Under the pieces are notes generated by a model. It ran no database searches. It was not told where the DNA came from and worked only from the letters and a program-made list of their open reading frames with translations. This document shows positions 8,781 to 18,292 of a stretch of DNA of 64,000 bases, in pieces (position 1 is the first letter of the stretch; every line of letters starts with the position of its first letter). The stretch lies in contig NZ_FOOA01000004.1 of the NCBI RefSeq assembly GCF_900113065.1, positions 1 through 64,000 of the forward strand. Reading direction: 5' to 3'. The translations under genes were made by a program, and so were the position numbers. Source of the stretch: Aureimonas phyllosphaerae. Its GTDB lineage: Bacteria > Pseudomonadota > Alphaproteobacteria > Rhizobiales > Rhizobiaceae.

Positions 8781-9377
8781 ATGCGCGTTTCCCGCACCCA
8801 GGCCGAGGCGAACCGCGAGCGGGTCATCGACGTCGCCAGCCGCCTGTTCCGCCGTTACGGCTTCGACGGCATCGGCTTGAAGGATCTGATGGCAGCGGCC
8901 GGCCTGACGCAGGGCGCCTTCTACAAGCAGTTCGCATCGAAGGAGGATCTGGCCGCCCAAGCCACCGTCCGCGGGTATGCGGGCATCCGCGAGCGCTGGC
9001 GGCAGTTCGCGTCGCAGGACCCCAGGCGCCCGCTCGCGTCGCTCGTGCGATCCTACCTCTCTCCCGAGCACCGCGACGAACAGGCGGAAGGCTGCGTGAT
9101 GGCGGCGCTCGGCGCGGATGCCGCGCGCGCGGGACCTGTCGTGCGCGCCGCCATGCAGGACGGGCTGGTCGCCCATATCGACTTCCTGGAGGCCTGCCTG
9201 CCGGAGGACGAGCCGGATCGGCGCGAGCGCGCGATGGCGACGGCCGCGTCGATGATCGGCGCGATCGTCCTCGCCCGCAGCGTCAACGACGAGACCCTGT
9301 CGAAGGAGATTCTCGATGCCTCGATCCGGGACATCCTGAAGCGCCATGAAAGCACTCCCGGTCCGCACGCCAAGTGA
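8781..9377 (+). CDS. TetR family transcriptional regulator
   Basis: Likely repressor of the divergent RND pump and of itself, 198 residues. The N-terminal TetR helix-turn-helix is clear: RERVIDVASRLFRRYGFDG, then LKDLMAAAGLTQGAFYKQF with KEDLAAQA following. The C-terminal ligand domain resembles the AcrR/NemR-type group with GCVMAALGADAAR. I chose the ATG at 8781 behind GGAGAG; an in-frame ATG at 8739 lies inside the -10/operator region and would make the operator coding. The inducer is unknown but probably overlaps with pump substrates. Confidence 0.92.
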   Translation: MRVSRTQAEANRERVIDVASRLFRRYGFDGIGLKDLMAAAGLTQGAFYKQFASKEDLAAQATVRGYAGIRERWRQFASQDPRRPLASLVRSYLSPEHRDEQAEGCVMAALGADAARAGPVVRAAMQDGLVAHIDFLEACLPEDEPDRRERAMATAASMIGAIVLARSVNDETLSKEILDASIRDILKRHESTPGPHAK

Positions 9378-9456
9378 CCATGCGAGCTGCCCTGTGTGCT
9401 GCCGTGGCGCTCAGCCCCTCCGAGACAGACGGCCGAACCAGCCCCAAGGACGAACG

Positions 9457-10284
9457 ATGAACAGCGCCCCCGACAGAACATCCACGGCCGCTCGGACGGT
9501 CTATGCCTCCATGCGCAAGCGCGCCCTCGTCACGGGAGCGTCGAGCGGGCTCGGATTGGAGTTCGCCGATCTCCTGGCCGCGCAGGGTGTCGATCTCGTG
9601 CTCGCCGCAAGGCGTCGGGAGCCGATGGAGGAGCTGGCCGCCGATCTGCGTGCGAGGTACGGCGTCGACGTGGTCGTCCTGCCGATCGACCTCGCCGCCC
9701 CGGGAGCCGCGGTGCGCCTCAAGGAGACGCTGGACGCTTCCTCGACGCACATCGATATTCTCGTCAACAACGCCGGTTACGGCCTGCATGGCGAGTTCTT
9801 GGACACGCCGGTCGAGCGCACCGCCGACATGATCCAGCTCAACGTCACGGCACTGACCGAACTCAGCTACGTCTTCGGTCAGGACATGGCAGCTCGCGGA
9901 TCGGGAAAGATCCTCCTTGTCGCGAGCCTCCTGGCGTACCAGCCCGTCCCCGGCTTTGCCGCCTACGCCGCGACGAAGTCCTACGTGTTGTCCTTCGGGG
10001 AAGCGCTCCACGACGAGCTGCGCGAGCGCGGCGTCGTCGTCACCACGCTGTGCCCGGGACACACGGAAACCGGCTTCGACGCGGCGGCCGATGCGCCCGT
10101 CTCGCCGATGCTGCGTCGGATGACGATGAAGCCGCGGCCCGTCGCCGAGGCCGGGCTCGATGCCCTGTCGCGAGGCAAGGCATCGGTGATCGCCGGGTTC
10201 ATGAACAAGCTCGTAGCCTTCTCCAACCGCCTGACCCCGCGCGCCAGCCAACGCGCGTCCATGAGGAAAGTCCTCGGACCCTGA
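9457..10284 (+). CDS. SDR family NAD(P)-dependent oxidoreductase
   Basis: Classical short-chain dehydrogenase, 275 residues. It shows the cofactor-binding TGASSGLG near residue 23, NNAGYG, the catalytic tyrosine and lysine in YAATK and the upstream serine in LLVASLLAY. The C-terminal PGHTETGF is typical of the DltE/YqjQ-like group. The substrate cannot be assigned. The ATG at 9457 has AAGGACG upstream; longer frames starting at 9346 overlap the TetR gene and lack a ribosome-binding site. It lies 79 bases downstream of the TetR gene on the same strand, so coregulation with the pump is possible. Confidence 0.88.
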   Translation: MNSAPDRTSTAARTVYASMRKRALVTGASSGLGLEFADLLAAQGVDLVLAARRREPMEELAADLRARYGVDVVVLPIDLAAPGAAVRLKETLDASSTHIDILVNNAGYGLHGEFLDTPVERTADMIQLNVTALTELSYVFGQDMAARGSGKILLVASLLAYQPVPGFAAYAATKSYVLSFGEALHDELRERGVVVTTLCPGHTETGFDAAADAPVSPMLRRMTMKPRPVAEAGLDALSRGKASVIAGFMNKLVAFSNRLTPRASQRASMRKVLGP

Positions 10285-10290
10285 CGGTCG

Positions 10291-11056
10291 ACATGTTTCG
10301 TCGACGCCTTCCGCACCGCGATGACGTCGCAGCCAAGCGAGGCGATGAGGCCGGACTTGGCAGTGCGGAGCCAGGGATCAAGATCGGCCTCGGCCTTGCC
10401 CTGGACGATGGACCGGAAGCGGTCGATCAGGGTTCGCGCTTCGCCGAGCGATCACGTGCATTCCTCGATCGCGGAGATCGTGAGGGTCCCGGCTCCGGTC
10501 CGGTGGATGCGCTTCAGCGTCATCAGGCGGGCGATAGTACGGGCGGACGGTGGTCTGCGAAGCACGGCGCACGTCATGCGTTGCGACCGGCGCCGGCGCG
10601 TCACCTCGTCTCGAACGACGCGCTCTGAACCACCAGAGCCGGAGGCTCGAAGGCGCCGCCTGGGTTCTGCGCCGTCGCGGCAGGCCGGCTCCCGCTACGC
10701 GTCGAGAAACACCAAGGGCGAATCGAAAGAGCCGTGGCGGGTGCGGAACAGGTCCGTGCGCTGGTCCCGCACGAACCGGCGGATGACCTTGCGGCTGCGA
10801 CCCGTTCGGCGGACGATCTTCCTGATCGACGCCCCGTTGGCCGTCACCTCCGTAACGATGGCGTTCGCTTCCTCGCAGCGAAGGTGACCTTCGAACTGAA
10901 GGCGCTCGGCGCATGTCGGGGCTGAGGGTCCACCGGGCCCGCCGCCGATCGCACTCGTGCCGAGATGGTGACGGTCAGGACGCCATCGATGAGCTTCTCA
11001 TGGTCGACGGCCCACCCGGCTAGAACGACAGACGAGGGCGAGAGGGGACATGGCAT
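10291..11056 (-). pseudogene. Decayed ISL3-family transposase
   Basis: Read on the minus strand, the start matches an ISL3 (IS204/IS1001/IS1096/IS1165) transposase: VVLAGWAVDHEKLIDGVLTV at about 11030-10970. A deletion removes the zinc-finger region. Another frame then resumes with EEANAIVTEVTANGASIRKI, GRSRKVIRRFVRDQRTDLFR, PPSARTIARLMT and KAEADLDPWLRTAKSGL. That second frame carries an in-frame TAG (after LVFLDA) and TGA (after AIEECT), and stops short of the conserved C-terminal NGQ-E region. No terminal inverted repeats were found. It is a non-functional relic between the pump region and the polysaccharide locus. Family assignment rests on remembered conserved blocks. Confidence 0.75.
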
Positions 11057-11198
11057 GGCAGCGCGCCTCGAAGGACACCGCCATTCCCGCCGACAAACGC
11101 CACCGAAAATCAGTCAGACCCAAACTCGCACGCCGAATGACCGACAGAGCTTGCGATCATCGGCCAGCATGAATCCTCGGCCGGCTGGACTGTCGGGA

Positions 11199-12329
11199 TC
11201 AACCGCTCGTCATGGCCGGGGCATCGTGGTAGCTCCTGTACCACCGGACAAAGCTCGACAGGCCGTCTCGAAGATCGGTCGATGGAACGAAACCGACAGC
11301 CTCACGCAGGCGGGTCGTATCGGCAAAGGTGACCGTCATTTCCCCGGGTTGGCGTTGCCGGTGGGTGATGGCGGCTTTTCTGCCGAGGAGCGTCTCGAGG
11401 GTCGCGACGAAATCGCCCAACGCGACCGGATGCGTGTTTCCGATGTTGTAGATGCGGTGCCCGGCACTTGCGGCGGTCTGCGGGTCACCGGCGCTCCTGT
11501 TGACCAGGCGCGTCACGGCCTCCACGGCGTCATCGATATAGGTAAAATCGCGTCGCATGACGTCAGCGTCGTAGAGCGTGATCGGCCGTCCCGCCAAAAT
11601 CTCGCGGGTGAAACTGTAATACGCCATGTCGGGGCGCCCCCATGGGCCATACAGCGTGAAGAAGCGCAGGCCCGTACAGGCGATGCCCTCCAGCGCCGAG
11701 AAGGCTTCCGCCATGAGTTCGTTCGAACGCTTCGTGGCCGCGTAGAACGAGGCCGGTCGATCGGCACGGTCGTCCTCGCGGAACGGGATCGACGAATCGG
11801 CTCCATAGACCGAGCTCGATGAAGCATAGACGATGTGGCGGGGACGGACGTAGCGGCAGGCGTCCAGCATCGACACGAAGCCGTCGAGGTTGGGCCGCGC
11901 GTAGGCCCACAGGTCGCCGCTCGGATTGCGAACGCCCGCCCGAGCCGCGAGGTGAACGACGGCATCGGGGCGAAACGTCTCCATGATCCCAAGTAGGCGC
12001 GCCCCATCGGCGACGTCCGCCTCCTTGAATCGAAACGCCTCGTGGTCGGACACCCGCTTCAGCCGGGCACGTTTCAGACTGGGATTGTAGTAGGGATCGA
12101 GATTGTCGATGCCCAGAACGTCCATCCCCTGCCGCAGGAGACGAAGCGACAGGTGGTGCCCGACGAAGCCGGCAGCTCCAGTGATCAGAACGCGTTGAAT
12201 GCGGAGCCCCCAGTCTGTCGCCCGGCAGCCGGGATCCCGAACATCCGCCCTGTGCGGTTGTCCCGTGCCCCCCGGTTTCGATCGACGGACGTACTCCCAA
12301 CAGGCTCGCGAGAAAAGCGCCGGCTGCAA
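11199..12329 (-). CDS. NAD-dependent sugar epimerase (UDP-glucuronate 4-epimerase-like)
   Basis: Extended short-chain dehydrogenase acting on a nucleotide sugar. The Rossmann motif TGAAGFVGHHLS begins about residue 48 of the longest frame. It is followed by the acidic DNLDPYYNPSLKRARL, typical of UDP-glucuronate 4-epimerases, ASSSSVYG, the catalytic YAATK and RFFTLYGPWGRPDMAY. UDP-galacturonate production from the UDP-glucuronate of the nearby dehydrogenase is a reasonable inference. The start is uncertain: the longest frame uses TTG at 12329 and no ATG or GTG exists close to the Rossmann fold, so the first 40 or so residues may not be translated. It is divergent from the glycosyltransferase at 12498. 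Confidence 0.85.
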   Translation of the reverse strand: MQPALFSRACWEYVRRSKPGGTGQPHRADVRDPGCRATDWGLRIQRVLITGAAGFVGHHLSLRLLRQGMDVLGIDNLDPYYNPSLKRARLKRVSDHEAFRFKEADVADGARLLGIMETFRPDAVVHLAARAGVRNPSGDLWAYARPNLDGFVSMLDACRYVRPRHIVYASSSSVYGADSSIPFREDDRADRPASFYAATKRSNELMAEAFSALEGIACTGLRFFTLYGPWGRPDMAYYSFTREILAGRPITLYDADVMRRDFTYIDDAVEAVTRLVNRSAGDPQTAASAGHRIYNIGNTHPVALGDFVATLETLLGRKAAITHRQRQPGEMTVTFADTTRLREAVGFVPSTDLRDGLSSFVRWYRSYHDAPAMTSG

Positions 12330-12497
12330 CCGACCCGTCGTTCCCTGCCGCCCGCCCCGACCGCATGGGGCTGAGAGAGCCTGATGATGCCGCGCCGCGT
12401 GATCAGGCGGAATTACGATTTTCCCAATCGCGCGGTGCTGTCGTATAACGGGGCCCCGCAGACCATCGGTCTCGCGTCGGAGGCCTGGAAATCTTTG

Positions 12498-13760
12498 ATG
12501 TCGATCTCACCCCTCAGGGCGCACCAACCCGCATCCAGCAGCGGGCCCCGGATCCTGATCTACAGTCACGATACGTTCGGTCTCGGACACATCCGTCGCT
12601 GCCGCGCCATCGCGAATCGGCTGGCGACAAGTTTTCACGACCCCTCGATCGTCATCATCTCCGGTTCGCCCGTGATCGGCAGCTTCGAGTTCGGGGATGG
12701 TATCGACTATGTTCGGGTGCCCGGCGTGGTGAAGCTGCCGGACGGCACCTATTCCACATCCAGCCTCTCGCTGGATCTGGAGGAGACGGTGCGGATCCGG
12801 GAGGCCATCATCATGGCGACGGCTCGCGGACTGCGGCCCGACATCCTGATCGTCGACAAGGAGCCGACCGGGTTTCGCGACGAACTCGTCCAGACGCTGC
12901 AATTCCTGAAGGAGGCTGGCACCCGCATCGTTCTCGGTCTGCGCGATGTTCTCGACGAGCCTGCCGTGATCGTGCCGGAGTGGCAGAGGAAAGGGGCGCT
13001 CGCGGCGCTGGAACGCTTCTATGACGAGATCTGGGTCTATGGCTTGCCGCAGATCCATGCGCCGCTGGAGGCGTTCGATCTCTCGCCCGCCGCAGTCAGG
13101 CGCATCGTCTATACCGGCTATATCCCACGCGAACTGCCGCCGAGACCCCAGCCCGCACGCTACCCGAAGCTGACGCGCGAACCGTTCGTTCTCGTGACGA
13201 CGGGAGGAGGCGGCGACGGCGAGGAACTGATCGACTGGGTGATTTCGGCCTACGAGGCCGACCCGTCGATCCCGTTGGGAGCGCTGGTCGTCTTCGGCCC
13301 ATTCATCCCCCGAGCGCGCCGCATGGCGTTCATCGAACGGATCGCCGGCCTGCCTCGGATGGACGCCATCACCTTCGACACCAAGATCGAGCATCTGATG
13401 CATCGTTCCGAGGGCGTGATCGCGATGGGTGGCTACAACACCTTCTGCGAGATCCTGTCCTTCGACAAGCGCGCATTGATCGTCCCCCGCCGCACGCCAC
13501 GGCTGGAACAGACGATCCGCGCCGAGCGAGCAGCGGAACTCGGCCTCGTGTCCATGCTGGACGGCGCCATGCTGGAGCCCGGTGCGCGCCGCGATCCCGC
13601 CATGATGGGTCTGGCGATCCGCGCACTCGCGGAGCAGCCGCTGCCGTCGAAGAGTTTTCCGAAGGGGCTCCTGGATGGGCTGGATCGGATCGAGGCCGCC
13701 ACGCATGCTCTGATGACGCAGACGCGCATCGCCGCGCCGCGCGACGCGGTGTTTGCCTGA
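12498..13760 (+). CDS. Glycosyltransferase, MurG/UGT-like (GT28 type)
   Basis: Predicted GT-B fold glycosyltransferase, about 420 residues. The N-terminus has ILIYSHDTFGLGHIRRC, the GxGH signature of MurG-like enzymes; the C-terminal half has FVLVTTGGGGDGEEL and a donor-binding region VIAMGGYNTFCEILSF. It resembles the N-terminal half of the fusion protein at 16388-18292 (GIGHLARA, SGGGGVAG, SISQSGYNT). Start choice: ATG at 12498; ATG at 12384 would add 38 residues of less coding-like sequence, and both have only moderate ribosome-binding sites. It is followed after 2 bases by a GT4 enzyme. A role in the surface-polysaccharide locus is inferred from context. Confidence 0.85.
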   Translation: MSISPLRAHQPASSSGPRILIYSHDTFGLGHIRRCRAIANRLATSFHDPSIVIISGSPVIGSFEFGDGIDYVRVPGVVKLPDGTYSTSSLSLDLEETVRIREAIIMATARGLRPDILIVDKEPTGFRDELVQTLQFLKEAGTRIVLGLRDVLDEPAVIVPEWQRKGALAALERFYDEIWVYGLPQIHAPLEAFDLSPAAVRRIVYTGYIPRELPPRPQPARYPKLTREPFVLVTTGGGGDGEELIDWVISAYEADPSIPLGALVVFGPFIPRARRMAFIERIAGLPRMDAITFDTKIEHLMHRSEGVIAMGGYNTFCEILSFDKRALIVPRRTPRLEQTIRAERAAELGLVSMLDGAMLEPGARRDPAMMGLAIRALAEQPLPSKSFPKGLLDGLDRIEAATHALMTQTRIAAPRDAVFA

Positions 13761-13762
13761 CG

Positions 13763-15055
13763 ATGCTGGTTCGAACGCCGCCCGGCCGGAGACCGGAACA
13801 AGGCCTGCGCCTTCCCGTCGTGGTGAAAGGGTATCCTCGCCTTTCCGAGACCTTCATCGCGCAGGAGCTCTTGGCTCTCGAGGACGCGGGCTTCCTGATC
13901 GAGATCTGGTCGCTTCGACGCCCGACCGACGGCGCGCAGCACGAGTTGCACCGAAGGATCCGCGCACCGGTCCACTATCTTCCCGAATATCTCTACCAGG
14001 CGCCGAAGCGCGTGCTGGCGGGACTGGCCCATGCACGTCGGCTGACGGGATGGCGTCCATTCCTTCGCGCCGCCTGGCAGGATCTGAAGCGCGATCCGAC
14101 ACCCAATCGCATGCGCCGCCTGGGACAGGCGATGGTACTGGCGCGAGAGCTCGATCCGGCTCTCGCTCATCTCTACGTCCATTTCCTCCACACACCCGGC
14201 TCCGTCGCGCGCTATGCTGCGCTGCTGCGCGGAGGAAGCTGGAGCTTCTCGGCCCATGCCAAGGACATCTGGACGACGCCGGAATGGGAACGGCGCGAGA
14301 AGATCGAAGCCAGCCGCTGGGGCGTGACGTGCACGAGACAGGGTTTCGACGAGCTCGTCCGGCTATCGCCGCCGTACGACCGCGGCCGCGTTCGCCTTGC
14401 TTATCACGGCCTCGACCTGTCTCGATTTCCCCCGCCACCTGAGACCCGCTCGCCTCGCGACGGGCGTTCGGCGGCCGATCCCGTCCGCATCGTCACCGTG
14501 GGGCGCATGGTGGCCAAGAAGGGATTTTCCGACCTTCTCGATGCGCTCGCGGCCCTGCCGAACGAGCTGCATTGGCGGCTCGTCCACATCGGCTCGGGCG
14601 AACTGAAGGACGCGTTGAAGACCCAGGCGGCGCGTCTCGGGCTCGACGACCGCATCGAATGGAAGGGCTCGCAGCCGCAGGATGCCGTCGTCTCGGTCTT
14701 GCGCGCGTCGGACCTGTTCGTGCTGCCATGCCGAGAGGGGGACGGCGGCGACCGGGACGGGCTGCCGAACGTCCTGATGGAAGCCGCGTCCCAGAAGCTC
14801 GCGATCGTCTCGACGGACTTCGCCGGCGTGCCGGAGTTCGTCACCGACGGACGAAACGGCCGCCTCGTCCCACCGGCGGACCCCGATGCCCTGTCGAAGG
14901 TCGTCGCCGATCTGATCGGCGATCCCGGCATGCGGCAGGCGCTGGGTGCGGCAGCCTACAGGGTTCTCGTCGAGCAGTTCACGCTCGAAGGCGGGATCGC
15001 AACGTTGAAGCAGCTTCTTCGAGAAAGCCTGGCGGAGCGCGAGCCTACGCCTTGA
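13763..15055 (+). CDS. GT4 family glycosyltransferase
   Basis: Retaining glycosyltransferase of the GT4 group, 430 residues. The N-terminal half begins VVVKGYPRLSETFIAQELLA, a very common GT4 opening; the C-terminal half contains IVTVGRMVAKKGFSDLLDAL and the donor site EGDGGDRDGLPNVLMEAAS, in which the two glutamates of the EX7E-like motif region are seen. FAGVPEFVTDGRNGRLVPP follows. Its start lies 2 bases after the previous gene, so translation is probably coupled. The 3' end overlaps the convergent nucleotide-sugar dehydrogenase by 11 bases. Confidence 0.9.
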   Translation: MLVRTPPGRRPEQGLRLPVVVKGYPRLSETFIAQELLALEDAGFLIEIWSLRRPTDGAQHELHRRIRAPVHYLPEYLYQAPKRVLAGLAHARRLTGWRPFLRAAWQDLKRDPTPNRMRRLGQAMVLARELDPALAHLYVHFLHTPGSVARYAALLRGGSWSFSAHAKDIWTTPEWERREKIEASRWGVTCTRQGFDELVRLSPPYDRGRVRLAYHGLDLSRFPPPPETRSPRDGRSAADPVRIVTVGRMVAKKGFSDLLDALAALPNELHWRLVHIGSGELKDALKTQAARLGLDDRIEWKGSQPQDAVVSVLRASDLFVLPCREGDGGDRDGLPNVLMEAASQKLAIVSTDFAGVPEFVTDGRNGRLVPPADPDALSKVVADLIGDPGMRQALGAAAYRVLVEQFTLEGGIATLKQLLRESLAEREPTP

Positions 15056-16391
15056 CGACCCGAGAAAGGTCGAGTTGCCGCTTGGCGAAGACATTGCGCG
15101 TGTCGACGCCCAGCCGCATGTGTGCCGCAACCAGCGCATAATCGACGTCGTCGTGGTCCGTCGCGACCAGCACGGCGTCGAAGTCCGCGATCGCCTGAGC
15201 GGTCAGCGCGATGGAGCGGCGTCCCGCAAGCTCGCGATGCTCGCGCGTCGGACCGATCTCGGGAACATGCGGGTCGTGATAGCTGGTGTGCGCGCCCCGG
15301 TCCTCGAGCAGCTCGATGAGCCGGAACGAGGCGCTCTCGCGCGTGTCCTCGACGTTGCGCTTGTAGGCCACGCCGAGCACGAGAATCCGGGAGCCGTTCA
15401 GGCCTCGCCCGAACCGGCGGTCTAGCGCTTCCGCCATACGGTCCACGACATGGCGCGGCATCGCGGTGTTGATCTCACCGGCAAGTTCGATGAAGCGCGT
15501 CGGAACCTCGAACTCGCGCGCCTTCCACGCGAGATAGAAGGGATCGATCGGGATGCAGTGGCCGCCGAGGCCCGGGCCCGGCTGGAACGGCATGAAGCCG
15601 AAGGGCTTGGTCGATGCCGCGGCGATGACGTCCCAGACATCGATCCCCATCGCGTCGTAGACGACCTTCAATTCGTTGACGAGAGCGATGTTGACCGAAC
15701 GGAAGATGTTCTCGGTCAGCTTGACCGCTTCCGCAACGGCGGGGCTCGATACGGGCACGGTCGAGGTCATCGCCGCCGCATAGAGCGCGTCGGCGAGCCG
15801 CGATGCATGCGCCCCGTCGCCGCCGACGATCTTGGGAATGTCCCGCGTGCCGAAATCGCGATTGCCGGGGTCTTCACGCTCCGGCGAGAAGGCGAGGAAG
15901 AACCCGTCGCCCGAGCGTGCGCCCGCCTCCTCGAGGATGGGCTTCACGATCTCCTCCGTGGTGCCCGGCCATGTCGTGGACTCAAGGACGACGAGCTGGC
16001 CGGGTCGAAGGGTGCGGGCGATCTGGCGGCTGGCGCGCTCGACGAAGGAAAGGTCCGGCTCGCGCTGACGCGTCAGCGGGGTGGGCACGCAGATCAGGAT
16101 GGCGTCCGCTTCGCCGAGCCGCTCGAAATCCGCGCTCGCCTCGAAGCGATCCTCGGCGAGGGCCGCCCGGATCGCGTCCGCCGGGATGTGCCGAATACCG
16201 CTTTCGCCACGGTTGAGAAGCGCGACACGGCGTTCGTCGATGTCGAAGCCGAGCACCGGGAAGCCCGCGCGACACAAGGTCAGCGCGAGCGGCAGCCCGA
16301 CATAGCCGAGCCCGATGATCGCAACGCGTGCCTTGCGGTCGGCGATCAATCGCGCGAGCTTCGTTGCCAGTGGGTTCTCGGCTTCGGTCAA
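15045..16391 (-). CDS. Nucleotide-sugar dehydrogenase (UDP-glucose/UDP-HexNAc 6-dehydrogenase family)
   Basis: NAD-dependent four-electron oxidase making a UDP-uronic acid, 448 residues. It shows the Rossmann IGLGYVGLPLA, ICVPTPL, ESTTWPGTTEE, AFSPEREDPGN, KLTENIFRSVNIALVNEL and the catalytic cysteine in GGHCIPIDPFY (near residue 279). The C-terminal domain has VLGVAYKRNVEDTRESAS. Features such as the serine-rich loop and the HCIPIDP form fit the WbpA/TviB-like UDP-GlcNAc branch as well as UDP-glucose dehydrogenase, so the exact substrate is open. The start is a TTG at 16391 behind GAGGAGG, overlapping the upstream TGA as TTGA. Confidence 0.88.
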   Translation of the reverse strand: MTEAENPLATKLARLIADRKARVAIIGLGYVGLPLALTLCRAGFPVLGFDIDERRVALLNRGESGIRHIPADAIRAALAEDRFEASADFERLGEADAILICVPTPLTRQREPDLSFVERASRQIARTLRPGQLVVLESTTWPGTTEEIVKPILEEAGARSGDGFFLAFSPEREDPGNRDFGTRDIPKIVGGDGAHASRLADALYAAAMTSTVPVSSPAVAEAVKLTENIFRSVNIALVNELKVVYDAMGIDVWDVIAAASTKPFGFMPFQPGPGLGGHCIPIDPFYLAWKAREFEVPTRFIELAGEINTAMPRHVVDRMAEALDRRFGRGLNGSRILVLGVAYKRNVEDTRESASFRLIELLEDRGAHTSYHDPHVPEIGPTREHRELAGRRSIALTAQAIADFDAVLVATDHDDVDYALVAAHMRLGVDTRNVFAKRQLDLSRVVKA

Positions 16392-18292
16392 ACGGCAGCC
16401 TCCTCGTTGTCTGGCGTCGTCGCCATGAGCGCGTCCGTGTCCATCCACACCGCGCCGGGATGGACCGCCAGCCGTTGAAGAAGGCGTTCGACGAAATGCC
16501 AGATTCGCCGGTCGTGCGCGAGGTGATGGGTGAGGATGCCGATCGGCTCGTCGCGGTCGAGATCACGGACGAGCTTTTCCAGAATGTCCGCTTCGTCCGC
16601 GAGGCCGCGGCCGTGTCGCCAGGCGATGGGGTCGCAATGCGTGTTGACCACCGCGAGCCCATTCCTTCCGGCGGCCTTGCGCGGTCCGAATGTCGAGAGA
16701 CCGCGATAACCGCTCGCCCGGAGATGCGGGACGAGCTCGTCGTCGATACGGTTCCAAGGCGGTGCCAGGAGCGGCCGCACGCGCGGCCCGAACAACGCTC
16801 GCAGGCTGCCGAGCCCTTCCCGGAGCCCCTCCAGAATTTCGCCGGCCGGCCGGTATCCGAGTTCGCAGCTCTTCCGGCCCGGCGGCGCATTGTTGGCATG
16901 CCGGATGCCGTGAACGATCACCGCAAGATGGTCGGGTTCCCGGCTTAACCGGGTCGCCAACCGGTCGCTCGCAAGGCGTGGGCTGACGGCGAGCGCCAGC
17001 GGCAGGTTCAGCCGGACTCGCACCTCCAGCAGACGATCCAGCGCGTCGCACGGCTCGGCCGCGTCGTCGTCGCGCCACCAGAGCCGCGCCGGGCGCCCCT
17101 CTCGTGCAAGCGCGTCGAGGCGCTCGTCCAATGCGCCCCAGGCGGCCGCGTTGCGCCGCGCCCGCATGCCGGCGTCCTCGATCGCGGCCACGCTGCCCTC
17201 GACGCCACGCGTGACGATGTGGGGCGCCGTGTCGAGCGACAGGGTTCGCGCCTCCTCGACGGCCTTCAGGAGTGTCGTGGGCGAGAGTTCGCTGGCCGGA
17301 AGCAGCACGGCGAGACCGGACGCCGCCAGTCTTGTCGCGCGCAGGCTCTGCTCGCGCTCGCCCCCGTCCTCGAACGGCACCAGCACCGCGGGAGTACGGG
17401 CGGCGGCGATGTCGAGTGCTGTGTTGTAACCGCTCTGGCTGATGGAAACGGCGGAGCGCGCGAGAAACTCGCGAAAGTCGCGACGCGCCCGTTCCACCAC
17501 GAGCCGGGGATGGGCACCCGCCGCAAGCGCTTCGAACGCCGCATCGGGCACGCCGTGGCCGACGAGGACCCGCCAGATCGCATCTCGGGCATCGAGACGC
17601 GATGCAGCAACAGCCGCCTCGAACAGGGGAAGCCCGGCAACCCCGCCGCCGCCGGATACGACGACGTCCCGTGTGCGCGGCTGCGTCCGCTCGACCGGAG
17701 CGCCCTCGGCGACATAGCCCGTATAGATCAGGCGGGCGCGCAGCCTGTCGCCGACAGGCCAGGACGCCTCGAGCGGAACCGCCGCCGGATCGCCGTGCAC
17801 GAGCACGCCATCATAGCGCTCGGCGACGATCGTCTCCGCCTGATCGACCTTTTCGGGACGCGCGGGCGGATTGAGGATGTCTCGCACCGAGGCAAGGAGG
17901 ACCGGTCGATCGGGGCGCGCCCAGACCGCCTCGACCAGCGCCTCGAACTCGCCGCGCAGCGAGCGCCGGCCAAACGGATAGGTTTCCGTGACGACGACAT
18001 CGGGCCGCATGCGATCGAAGGTGTCGAGCAGCGCCTCGCGGCGGGCCGCCATCCCCGTCTCGTCGAGAACCGCGCCGTCATCGGTCCAGAGCGTGCGGAA
18101 GTCGGCATTTCGGCAATGAACCGGAAGAAGCTGGACGACGTCGAGGCCTTGCATGTCGAGATGGGGGACCGGCCGTCCGCCGGCGGCAAGGCAGACGTCA
18201 TGGCCGGCGTCCGCCAGCCCCCGGCCGAGCAACGTCGCGCGCGCGAGATGCCCGATCCCGAGAAGATGGGTGACGACGATCAGGATGCGCAC
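16388..18292 (-). CDS. Glycosyltransferase-polysaccharide deacetylase fusion
   Basis: A 634-residue two-domain protein. Residues 1 to about 370 are a MurG/UGT-like GT-B glycosyltransferase (LLGIGHLARATLLGRGLA, VVSGGGGVAGLPLFEAAV, SISQSGYNTALDIAAA, VLVPFEDGGEREQSLRA). From about residue 400 a deacetylase-like (NodB-related) region follows: LWWRDDDAAE near 402, HGIRHANNAPPG, PLLAPPWNRIDDELV near 510 and ILTHHLAHD near 587. A separate gene at 31936-32721 encodes only the second domain with the same motifs. The fusion may add a sugar and trim its acetyl group in one enzyme; this is inference. It overlaps the upstream glycosyltransferase by 13 bases. Confidence 0.85.
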   Translation of the reverse strand: MRILIVVTHLLGIGHLARATLLGRGLADAGHDVCLAAGGRPVPHLDMQGLDVVQLLPVHCRNADFRTLWTDDGAVLDETGMAARREALLDTFDRMRPDVVVTETYPFGRRSLRGEFEALVEAVWARPDRPVLLASVRDILNPPARPEKVDQAETIVAERYDGVLVHGDPAAVPLEASWPVGDRLRARLIYTGYVAEGAPVERTQPRTRDVVVSGGGGVAGLPLFEAAVAASRLDARDAIWRVLVGHGVPDAAFEALAAGAHPRLVVERARRDFREFLARSAVSISQSGYNTALDIAAARTPAVLVPFEDGGEREQSLRATRLAASGLAVLLPASELSPTTLLKAVEEARTLSLDTAPHIVTRGVEGSVAAIEDAGMRARRNAAAWGALDERLDALAREGRPARLWWRDDDAAEPCDALDRLLEVRVRLNLPLALAVSPRLASDRLATRLSREPDHLAVIVHGIRHANNAPPGRKSCELGYRPAGEILEGLREGLGSLRALFGPRVRPLLAPPWNRIDDELVPHLRASGYRGLSTFGPRKAAGRNGLAVVNTHCDPIAWRHGRGLADEADILEKLVRDLDRDEPIGILTHHLAHDRRIWHFVERLLQRLAVHPGAVWMDTDALMATTPDNEEAAV

